5,311 nt of DNA, taken from contig JAYTOM010000176.1 in assembly GCA_043747765.1 (NCBI GenBank), positions 1-5,311 on the forward strand. The letters run 5' to 3'. This DNA comes from WLMZ01 sp043747765 (GTDB lineage: Bacteria; Actinomycetota; Acidimicrobiia; Acidimicrobiales; Ilumatobacteraceae). The notes under the pieces are model-generated. The model saw only the letters and a list, made by a program, of their open reading frames with translations, did no database searches and was not told the DNA's origin. This document shows positions 1 through 4,574 of the stretch, piece by piece. How positions within the stretch are numbered: position 1 is the first letter of the stretch; every line of letters starts with the position of its first letter. Position numbers and translations under genes: made by a program.

Positions 1-93
1 GCGCTCGCCGAGGCGCTGAACATCCAGACAGTTGGCAACGTCTCAAAAACAAGACGTTTCTCGACACAAGCGATCGCAACGCTTGGACGCTGA
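1..93 (+). CDS. 3' end of a possible gene with a helix-hairpin-helix-like tail (partial)
   Basis: Frame 1 is open from the window edge to a TGA at 91-93, giving 30 residues that begin ALAEALNIQTVG and end QAIATLGR. The pattern (A-L-A-E-A-L-x-I-x-T-V near the start, Q-A-I-x-T-L near the end) resembles, from memory, a short helical tail of the helix-hairpin-helix kind found in some actinobacterial and cyanobacterial proteins. No start codon and no other domain is visible, so no function can be given. The gene would converge on the small gene at 224-475. A perfect inverted repeat (37-58) lies inside the frame, so the alternative is that this is noncoding sequence with a terminator of a gene ending further left. 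The 30-codon length makes chance openness possible. Confidence 0.4.
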   Translation, partial: ALAEALNIQTVGNVSKTRRFSTQAIATLGR

Positions 94-145
94 CCCACAG
101 TGCGGACGAGGCCCGGCAGAACGTATCGAGTCTCGCCCCGTCCGG

Positions 146-166
146 GACGCCACGGAGCCGTGTGTC
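146..166. terminator. Imperfect stem-loop between convergent genes
   Basis: CACGG (151-155) pairs with CCGTG (158-162), and GAC (146-148) pairs with GTC (164-166) across a small internal loop. It sits in the 130-bp stretch between the possible + strand gene end at 93 and the - strand stop at 224, where a shared terminator would be expected. There is no T tract on either side and the apical loop is very short, so this is a weak candidate. Nothing else recognisable is seen in 94-223. Confidence 0.2.
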
Positions 167-223
167 GTAAACAACCCCGAGCGGCGTTGATGACGAGAGC
201 GCCAGTCTGTCGCCGCGGACGGG

Positions 224-475
224 TCAAACGCCCGATGTGCCCGCCGCGTCCGCGGCACCAGCTTGCGTGACGGCGCCCGAGCCAGGGGCTTCAGCGGTGG
301 AGCCGGTCTTGGCGTCTTTATCGGCGGGGATCCTGCTCCTGATCTTGTCGATGACGGGTTCGACCTTGCTTTTCACAGAGTCAGGCAGCTTGTCCTGAAT
401 CTTGTCCAGGATTGGCTCCACCTTCTCCGCGACTTCCCCGGCCATGTCCTTTGCCTTGTCCAGAAATCCACTCAT
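224..475 (-). CDS. Small charged helical protein, MT0933-like antitoxin family candidate
   Basis: This encodes an 83-residue protein beginning MSGFLDKAKDMAGEVAEKVE. The opening G-F-L-D-K-A-K, the run of alternating Lys/Glu/Asp with Ala/Val/Ile, and the small size match the general style of the actinobacterial MT0933 (Rv0909-like) antitoxin family. Residues 1-50 should form amphipathic helices and 51-83 are a disordered Ala/Gly/Ser/Thr tail. Residues 18-31 and 37-50 are a duplicated 14-residue helix with 8 identities (KVEP..DKI....P). The ATG at 475 is preferred over one 20 codons upstream because AAGGA lies 7 bases before it and the upstream residues look random. A -10-like TAGTAT at 505-510 fits. 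No toxin-like partner lies next to it, so the antitoxin role is a family label rather than something the context supports. It could equally be a stress-type or membrane-surface helical protein. Confidence 0.75.
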   Translation of the reverse strand: MSGFLDKAKDMAGEVAEKVEPILDKIQDKLPDSVKSKVEPVIDKIRSRIPADKDAKTGSTAEAPGSGAVTQAGAADAAGTSGV

Positions 476-479
476 GTCG

Positions 480-487
480 GGTTCCTT
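480..487 (-). promoter_or_regulatory. Shine-Dalgarno site of the small helical protein gene
   Basis: On the - strand the bases before the ATG at 475 read GAAAGGAACCCGAC. The AAGGA core sits 7 bases upstream of the start codon, the best ribosome binding site in this window. It decides the start in favour of codon 21 of the longer open frame. Confidence 0.6.
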
Positions 488-504
488 TCGGTGACGATGG
501 ACGG

Positions 505-510
505 ATACTA
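505..510 (-). promoter_or_regulatory. -10-like hexamer upstream of the small helical protein gene
   Basis: The - strand reads TAGTAT here, a match to the TANNNT pattern of actinobacterial housekeeping promoters. It lies about 30 bases before the ATG at 475, which would give a leader of roughly 23 bases containing the AAGGA site. No convincing -35 hexamer is seen at 16-18 bases spacing. Confidence 0.35.
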
Positions 511-532
511 CGGCACCCGACCGAACGCATGG

Positions 533-562
533 CACGGGTCAAGTTTGTCCCTTGACCACGTG
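533..562. repeat. Bulged inverted repeat in the 476-655 spacer
   Basis: CACG-GGTCAAG (533-543) is followed by a 7-base loop TTTGTCC (544-550) and then CTTGACC-A-CGTG (551-562). The arms form an 11-bp stem with one bulged A at 558. It lies about 95 bases beyond the stop of the oxidoreductase gene and about 23 bases upstream of the -10-like hexamer of the small helical gene, both read on the - strand. It may be an operator or a terminator. There is no T tract on the - strand side, which argues against a classic intrinsic terminator. The rest of the 180-bp spacer shows nothing else recognisable. Confidence 0.5.
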
Positions 563-655
563 TGCTCGACTCGGCGCTGCACAGCTTCCCGCACGAACCA
601 TTTGGGGCGTCGATGGGTGGGAATTCGCGCAACGCCTGCGCTCTCGCTATGTGTG

Positions 656-1270
656 TCAGCCGTCGCCAGTATGGCGTAATTCGCGGAACGGGTCGCCGTA
701 CATGTTGTACCCGTTGCGTTCCCAGAAGCCGGGGCTGTCGTCCTTGCGCACTTCGATCCCACGGACCCACTTCGCGCTCTTCCAGAAGTAGAGGTGTGGG
801 ACCACGATGCGCACCGGGCCGCCATGGATCGGCTCGATATCCTCGCCCTCGAACTTGTAGGCGACGATTGCGTCGTCAGTGGTGATGTCGGGCAGCGAGA
901 TGTTGGTCGTGTAGCCGAACTCGGCGTGCTCCATCACGAACTTGGCCCCCTTCTGCACGCCGGCGCGGTCGAGCAGGTCGCGGACCCGCACCCCGGTCCA
1001 GGTCGTGTCGAACTTCGACCACTTCGTCACGCAATGGATGTCAAAGGTCGGGCTGATCGCTGGCAGCGCGTGAAGTTCGTCCATCGTCAAGGTGAACGGG
1101 TTGTCGACCATGCCTGTGATGGACAACGACCATTCGCCCGGCGCGTACGTGGGCACGTCACCGACATGCAGAACCGGAAAGCGGTCGGTCAGATATTGAC
1201 CTGGCGGCAGCCGGTCCGGGTTGATTCCCTTCTCGGCAAGTTCCTTGCGGTTGCGATCGAAGAAGCTCAC
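656..1270 (-). CDS. Sulfite-oxidase-like molybdopterin-dependent oxidoreductase
   Basis: This is a cytoplasmic enzyme of the sulfite oxidase superfamily (oxidoreductase molybdopterin-binding domain, COG2041 type), about 204 residues, the usual length of the short single-domain form. From a GTG start at 1270 the N-terminus has the family segment RLPPGQYLTDRFPVLHVG (residues 20-37). DIHC (77-80) carries the conserved Cys80 expected to bind molybdenum. TTWTGV follows near 89-94, IHGGPVR lies at 148-154 and YFWKSAKWVRG at about 161-171. The tail GFWERNGYNMYGDPF (181-195) is typical of this subgroup. There is no Tat or Sec signal, heme domain or dimerisation domain, so it is not a periplasmic MsrP or a true sulfite oxidase, and substrate and electron partner are unknown. 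The frame stays open to 1471, but that extension is Gly-rich antisense of the neighbour's Pro-rich tail and overlaps its start, so GTG 1270 is preferred. No Shine-Dalgarno site is present; a GACAAT hexamer lies 6 bases upstream. Confidence 0.92.
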   Translation of the reverse strand: MSFFDRNRKELAEKGINPDRLPPGQYLTDRFPVLHVGDVPTYAPGEWSLSITGMVDNPFTLTMDELHALPAISPTFDIHCVTKWSKFDTTWTGVRVRDLLDRAGVQKGAKFVMEHAEFGYTTNISLPDITTDDAIVAYKFEGEDIEPIHGGPVRIVVPHLYFWKSAKWVRGIEVRKDDSPGFWERNGYNMYGDPFRELRHTGDG

Positions 1271-1276
1271 CCGAGC

Positions 1277-1282
1277 ATTGTC
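1277..1282 (-). promoter_or_regulatory. -10-like hexamer before the oxidoreductase GTG
   Basis: The - strand reads GACAAT, one base off a strong actinobacterial -10 element, and ends 6 bases before the GTG at 1270. That spacing would place transcription start at the start codon itself, as in a leaderless mRNA. No good -35 is visible, and the call rests on spacing alone. Confidence 0.3.
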
Positions 1283-1312
1283 GCACCGACCAGAACAAAT
1301 GGCACCAGCTTG

Positions 1313-1318
1313 TAGATT
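1313..1318 (+). promoter_or_regulatory. -10-like hexamer before the DUF4328 gene
   Basis: TAGATT matches TANNNT and ends 7 bases before the second ATG of the gene (1326), consistent with a leaderless start there. It sits in the roughly 50-bp divergent spacer shared with the oxidoreductase gene. No Shine-Dalgarno sequence precedes either candidate ATG, and no clear -35 is seen. Confidence 0.3.
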
Positions 1319-1319
1319 C

Positions 1320-2183
1320 ATGCCCATGAGCGACTTTCCGGGCAGGTCATCCAACGGATTCCCCACGCCCCCGCCCAATTCGGGACAGCCCAATTCTCCC
1401 CCGCCCGGTTCGCCCCCGTCCAATTCGGGACCGCCACCGATGTCGGCGATGCCCCCTCCCCCGCCGAACATGTCGGCGCCGCCCGGTTACATCGCCTACG
1501 GGGGGTCGAACCAGGGCGCGTACGCTTCGTTTCAACGCATCGGTGGAGTGGCGAGGTGGCTGGGCATCACCCTCATCGTGTTGGTTCCAGTGCTGTTGCT
1601 GGCCGTGCTCAAGTCGTTCGGCGACCGCACCAAAGCCCAGGATTTCCTGGCTGGCAAGATCAGCGAGGGCAGCTTCAAGAGGGACATCGGAGCGACTGCG
1701 CTGCTCGGTCTGCTCTCGGCTGCTGTGCTGATCGCGACGGCGGTGTTGACCATCATCTGGATGTACCGGATCGCGAAGAACCTGCAGGCGTTGAACCGCG
1801 TCGGAACCTGGAAGCCGGGCTGGGCGATCGGTGGCTGGTTCGTACCCCCTTTCATCCTGTACGTCGTACCGTTTCTGATGTTGCGCGATCTCTGGAAAGG
1901 TTCCGACCCGGACTCCGGACATGATTGGCGGACGAACAAAGTCGGCGCAATCGTCAACATCTGGTGGGTGCTCTACGGCCTCGTGCCGGTGCTGTTCTTG
2001 TCGGTGACCTTCTCGAACTTCTCGGTCAGCAGATCGACGACTTCAGCTGCCAACCAGTTGGTCGACCGGTTCGGCGTCTCGATCGGATCGAGCGGGTTGC
2101 AGATCGCCGCCGCCGTCACGTTCTTGCTGTTGGTCCGCCAACTCACGGCACGGCATCAGCAACTCATCAACGAATCGCAATGA
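1320..2183 (+). CDS. DUF4328 multi-pass membrane protein with proline-rich N-terminus
   Basis: This encodes about 287 residues. Residues 7-60 are a disordered Pro/Ser/Gly/Asn tail with runs of prolines, probably cytoplasmic. Five hydrophobic segments follow at about 78-99, 125-150, 168-190, 207-231 and 258-276. The stretch W-K-P-G-W-A-I-G-G-W-F-V-P-P-F (164-178), then YVVPFLMLRDLWKGSDP (181-197), is the hallmark of DUF4328, an uncharacterised actinobacterial membrane family. The start is ATG 1320 (MPMSDF) or ATG 1326 (MSDF), the latter if the message is leaderless; an open frame continues upstream to 1221 but those residues look random and overlap the divergent gene. Its stop codon shares bases with the start of the downstream phosphatase, so the two are probably translated together. 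The function is unknown. Confidence 0.9.
   Translation: MPMSDFPGRSSNGFPTPPPNSGQPNSPPPGSPPSNSGPPPMSAMPPPPPNMSAPPGYIAYGGSNQGAYASFQRIGGVARWLGITLIVLVPVLLLAVLKSFGDRTKAQDFLAGKISEGSFKRDIGATALLGLLSAAVLIATAVLTIIWMYRIAKNLQALNRVGTWKPGWAIGGWFVPPFILYVVPFLMLRDLWKGSDPDSGHDWRTNKVGAIVNIWWVLYGLVPVLFLSVTFSNFSVSRSTTSAANQLVDRFGVSIGSSGLQIAAAVTFLLLVRQLTARHQQLINESQ
1365..1482 (+). repeat. Low-complexity proline-rich coding tract
   Basis: This is the C-rich stretch coding for the Pro/Ser/Gly/Asn tail of the DUF4328 protein. CAATTCGGGA occurs twice, at 1377-1386 and 1421-1430, each coding for NSG, with CCCCCG runs between. The antisense frame is open and glycine-rich only because of this bias. The repeats are imperfect and look like slippage-driven growth of a disordered linker. 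Confidence 0.5.
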
Positions 2184-2647
2184 TCTTCCTCGTTCGCCAC
2201 GCCAAGGCCGGAGATCGTCTGCACGAAGTGACCGACGACCGCAAACGGCCGCTGTCGAAGAACGGTTGGCTGCAGGCAGAGGCGCTGGCGGCTTCGCTTG
2301 CCGCCGCCGGGGCAGAAGGACCGCTGCTGTCGAGCCCGTTCCTGCGCTGCCGCCAGACCCTCGAGCCGTTCGGCAGGCAACTCGGTGTTCGGGTGGTCCG
2401 CGACGAGAGCCTGGCCGAGGCCCGTCCCTTCGAGCCGATGTTGAACCTGTTGCAGAACACGCCGGACGGATCCGTGCTGTGCAGCCACGGCGACATGATC
2501 CCGGACATGATCGCCGGGCTCGAACGGCGGGGCTGTCTGATCACCAGTGCGCCGCAATGGAAGAAAGGTTCGGTGTGGCTGCTCGAACGCGCCGACGACG
2601 GGACCTTCGTCAGCGCCGAGGCCTGGCCTCCTCCGCCGACCCCCTGA
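2180..2647 (+). CDS. SixA-type phosphohistidine phosphatase (histidine phosphatase family)
   Basis: This encodes 155 residues, the length of a minimal SixA-like histidine phosphatase. It opens MIFLVRHAKAGD, with Arg6 and the phospho-accepting His7 in the SixA-style RHAKA motif. Arg56 in SSPFLRCRQT, acidic Glu80 in ESLAEARPF and the second catalytic His103 in LCSHGDMIPD complete the expected active site, so it looks catalytically intact. In Escherichia coli SixA removes phosphate from phosphohistidine in signalling or phosphotransfer proteins; the substrate here is unknown. ATG at 2180 overlaps the TGA of the DUF4328 gene (ATGA), implying translational coupling and no separate promoter. The protein has no signal peptide or membrane segment and should be cytosolic. 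It ends in a Pro-rich tail (PPPPTP). It converges on the lipoprotein gene, with a hairpin in the gap. Confidence 0.93.
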   Translation: MIFLVRHAKAGDRLHEVTDDRKRPLSKNGWLQAEALAASLAAAGAEGPLLSSPFLRCRQTLEPFGRQLGVRVVRDESLAEARPFEPMLNLLQNTPDGSVLCSHGDMIPDMIAGLERRGCLITSAPQWKKGSVWLLERADDGTFVSAEAWPPPPTP

Positions 2648-2729
2648 GCCCGAACATTGCCGATCCCGACGTACTCGTGGCGCCCGGCGGTGCCGCCAAC
2701 CAGGATCCACGTGCGTGGTGCACTCCGTT

Positions 2730-2747
2730 GCCGCCCGACCGGGCGGC
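2730..2747. terminator. GC hairpin between convergent genes, possible bidirectional terminator
   Basis: GCCGCCC (2730-2736) and GGGCGGC (2741-2747) form a perfect 7-bp stem around a GACC loop. It lies in the 111-bp gap between the phosphatase stop (2647) and the lipoprotein stop (2759), 11 bases past the latter. No T tract follows on either strand, as is common in high-GC actinobacteria. A smaller stem CCAC-GTGC-GTGG is at 2708-2719. Confidence 0.5.
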
Positions 2748-2758
2748 GATGAAGGTCA

Positions 2759-4015
2759 TCAACCAGGCGCAGCTTGCTCGATGACGTCGGGCAGGTCGCT
2801 GTACGGACCTCGGGGAATGCGAACCGCCGGCACGAGCACGTTGTGAGCCACATGGTGGAAGCCGTCGACGACGGACCAGATCCACACATCGGCGGGCCCA
2901 TCGCAGCCGGACGGCCGTGTCGCGACCACCAGTCGATAGCCGCTCAACCAACCCACGGGCCGAATCGTCACGCCTGATGTCGCGAACGGCGAGTCCTTCA
3001 TCGTCCGCAGGTCGGTCGTGTCGGTCGCGATCGCCGACGTCATCAGCACCGTTCCGGTCGCGTCGCACGGTCCGGTCGTCCACGCTTGGGCGTCTTCCAG
3101 TTTGCTCGCGATGAGGGCTGCCTCGTGCCGATCCGCCTTGCCGACCTCGGTCAAGGCGAGGTTGCTGACCGCCAGGCGGTGGACGAAACCGTGGATGAAA
3201 TACAGCGTCTGCCCATCGGCAGAGAACGTCAGGTCGGTGACAGGCGTCGACGGATCAGCGACACTGAGGATCATCTTCGGATTCAGGCCGAGGTTGCTCG
3301 ACAGCCAGATCCCGTACGCCCCGGTCTGGTCGGTGCCGACCGCGACGATCCGTTTCCCACTCGGATGGTAGACCGCCGTGTCCGTGCGAGCGAGGAAGCT
3401 GATGTCGGTGACCTTGCCGTTCGGGGCGTGGCGGATCAATCGATGGGTTGACGGATCGATACCGATCGTGGCGGTCCCCGTCGGCGCCGAGAGGCTGACC
3501 GAGGTGTTGGTGACGTCGAAGCCCGTCGGCAGCGCCCCGCTCGCGTTCTGGGCCGTCGCCGAATCGGTGAGCACGCGCTCGGCATCGGACGACCATGCCA
3601 CCGGCGATGTCCCCGGTACGCCGTCGAGCAGGCACGTCGGCTGACCTCCGTCGGCCAGCGCGCGCAGTTGGCCGTCGGCGACCCAGGTCACCTCGCCCAT
3701 CGCCACAGCCGGCGTGAATGCGCACGGCCCGACCGGCGCCACCGGACCCAGGCTGTCGTACGTCACCTGGCTCGATCCTGACGACGTGTTCGCCGACGAC
3801 GTGTTCGCCGACGTTGGTCGTGTCGTGGTCGACGCGATCGTGGTCGGAGGCTTCGATGGCGTCGACGGGGAACTCACCGCTGGCGTCGTGGACGAACCGC
3901 CGACCGACGAAGCCGAACCACCAGCGCCAGAGTCCGTCGAGTTCGTTGCGCTGCACCCGCCGAGGACGAGAGCGGCCGCGACGATCCATGGTGCGAGAGA
4001 GCCTGCTCTGGGCAT
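2759..4015 (-). CDS. Secreted lipoprotein with Ser/Thr linker and beta-propeller-like body
   Basis: This encodes 418 residues. The N-terminus MPRAGSLAPWIVAAALVLGGC is a short lipoprotein signal with a lipobox LGG-C, Cys21 being the predicted lipidated residue. Residues 22-84 form a low-complexity Ser/Thr/Pro/Gly linker that would span the cell wall. The body (about 85-418) has propeller-like blade motifs of the WD40/TolB (PD40) sort: VAWSSDAERVLTD (139-151), VYHPSGKRIVAVGT (215-228) and LTFSADGQTLYFIHG (262-276). Cys98, Cys128, Cys317 and Cys371 could form disulfides outside the membrane. I do not recognise a named family, so the likely role is binding or scaffolding in the envelope, by inference. 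ATG 4015 is chosen because the signal peptide begins there. No Shine-Dalgarno site is present, while TATCAT ends 5 bases upstream, suggesting a leaderless transcript. It follows the DUF4190 gene by 44 bases and is the last gene of the cluster. Confidence 0.85.
   Translation of the reverse strand: MPRAGSLAPWIVAAALVLGGCSATNSTDSGAGGSASSVGGSSTTPAVSSPSTPSKPPTTIASTTTRPTSANTSSANTSSGSSQVTYDSLGPVAPVGPCAFTPAVAMGEVTWVADGQLRALADGGQPTCLLDGVPGTSPVAWSSDAERVLTDSATAQNASGALPTGFDVTNTSVSLSAPTGTATIGIDPSTHRLIRHAPNGKVTDISFLARTDTAVYHPSGKRIVAVGTDQTGAYGIWLSSNLGLNPKMILSVADPSTPVTDLTFSADGQTLYFIHGFVHRLAVSNLALTEVGKADRHEAALIASKLEDAQAWTTGPCDATGTVLMTSAIATDTTDLRTMKDSPFATSGVTIRPVGWLSGYRLVVATRPSGCDGPADVWIWSVVDGFHHVAHNVLVPAVRIPRGPYSDLPDVIEQAAPG
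3780..3813 (-). repeat. 15-bp tandem repeat in the lipoprotein linker
   Basis: CGACGTGTTCGCCGA occurs twice back to back (3782-3796 and 3797-3811), and the 15-base period extends over 3780-3813. On the coding strand it encodes the repeated SANTS-SANTS part of the Ser/Thr linker. The exact identity of the copies suggests a recent duplication; since 15 is a multiple of three, copy-number change would alter only linker length. Confidence 0.75.
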
Positions 4016-4020
4016 GAGCG

Positions 4021-4026
4021 ATGATA
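4021..4026 (-). promoter_or_regulatory. -10-like hexamer before the lipoprotein gene
   Basis: The - strand reads TATCAT, with a second overlapping candidate TATGTA at 4025-4030. TATCAT ends 5 bases before the ATG at 4015, so transcription could start at the ATG. The -35 region is not convincing. It would give the lipoprotein expression independent of the upstream genes. Confidence 0.35.
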
Positions 4027-4059
4027 CATAGCGTGACGATCGCAGTTTTTACGAACGGG

Positions 4060-4545
4060 TCAGCTGGAGCAGTGGAATGAACTTCCGTTGCGGATGCAGC
4101 CCGTACCGGTGGCGATCACGACCCAGATGATGACCGAAACGGCGACGAAGATGACACCGATGATCAGACCAGCCGTCGCCAGGCCCTTGCCCTTGGCGCC
4201 TGGGTTGTTCTTGATCTGATTGCGACTGATGAATCCGAAGACCACGCCGAGCACTGCCGGCAGCGGGAAGAACCAGAAACACGGAATGATGTTCACCATG
4301 CTGAGGACGAAGCTGGCGATGCTCAGACCATTCGTGCCCTGCGGTGCTGCCGTTGGCGGCATGCCATACGGCTGGTAGCCCATCGGTTGCTGGCCGTACG
4401 GTTGCTGACCATACGGCGGCTGGCCGTACGGTTGCTGGCCGTACGGTTGCCGGCCCTGGCCGGCGGGGCCCTGGAATCCCGGCGGCGGCTGCTGTTCGGG
4501 CTGGAACGGCGGCGGATTGTTACCGGGGGGTGGGGGCATGCTCAT
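4060..4545 (-). CDS. DUF4190 membrane protein with QQPYG-repeat N-terminal tail
   Basis: This encodes 161 residues. The tail (1-70) is rich in Pro, Gln, Gly and Tyr and includes six pentapeptide units of the form QQPYG at residues 32-61, a disordered and probably cytoplasmic region. The segment NGLSIASFVLSMVNIIPCFWF (72-92), PLPAVLGVVFGFISRNQIKNNP (94-115), then GKGLATAGLIIGVIFVAVSVIIWVV (119-143) is the DUF4190 pattern, with two or three hydrophobic helices around a short polar loop. A short C-terminal tail contains two cysteines (150, 159). The function of DUF4190 is unknown. ATG 4545 (MSMPPPPG) is chosen; ATG 4539 is two codons later. Only a weak AAGG about 11 bases upstream serves as a ribosome site. 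It begins 29 bases after the CcmI-like stop and ends 44 bases before the lipoprotein, consistent with an operon. Confidence 0.88.
   Translation of the reverse strand: MSMPPPPGNNPPPFQPEQQPPPGFQGPAGQGRQPYGQQPYGQPPYGQQPYGQQPMGYQPYGMPPTAAPQGTNGLSIASFVLSMVNIIPCFWFFPLPAVLGVVFGFISRNQIKNNPGAKGKGLATAGLIIGVIFVAVSVIIWVVIATGTGCIRNGSSFHCSS
4363..4452 (-). repeat. Six 15-bp units coding for QQPYG pentapeptides
   Basis: The 90-bp stretch comprises six 15-base units, with the most conserved copies containing CCGTACGGTTGC on the + strand. They translate as RQPYG, QQPYG, QPPYG, QQPYG, QQPMG and YQPYG on the - strand. The middle units are nearly identical at DNA level, indicating recent expansion of the tail, and copy number is likely to vary among relatives. 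Confidence 0.8.
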
Positions 4546-4574
4546 ACTGCGCCGAACCTTAACCCGTGCTGATC

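Noticed and set aside
224..475. Complete toxin-antitoxin pair
   Set aside because: Only the antitoxin-like small gene is present; neither flank encodes a toxin-like or SRPBCC-type partner.
476..535. 20-codon upstream extension of the small helical protein
   Set aside because: The extension looks random and would swallow both the AAGGA site and the TAGTAT hexamer; the ATG at 475 has the good ribosome site.
1271..1471. N-terminal extension of the oxidoreductase frame, glycine-rich
   Set aside because: The residues are the antisense of the neighbour's proline-rich tail, they overlap the divergent gene's start, and the family-typical N-terminus begins just after GTG 1270.
1347..1922. Long - strand open frame (191 codons) opposite the DUF4328 gene
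   Set aside because: The product is Arg/Gly/His-rich with no family signal, typical of an antisense shadow in high-GC coding DNA.
1925..2179. N-terminal extension of the phosphatase frame
   Set aside because: It overlaps the DUF4328 gene completely, and the SixA fold begins at MIFLVRHAK exactly at ATG 2180.
3255..3989. Second - strand open frame (244 codons) inside the lipoprotein gene
   Set aside because: It is out of frame with a gene that has a clear signal peptide and propeller-like motifs, and its product is Arg/Asp/Gly-rich shadow sequence.
4363..4452. CRISPR-like array
   Set aside because: The 15-base period has no spacers, is in frame, and encodes a pentapeptide repeat.
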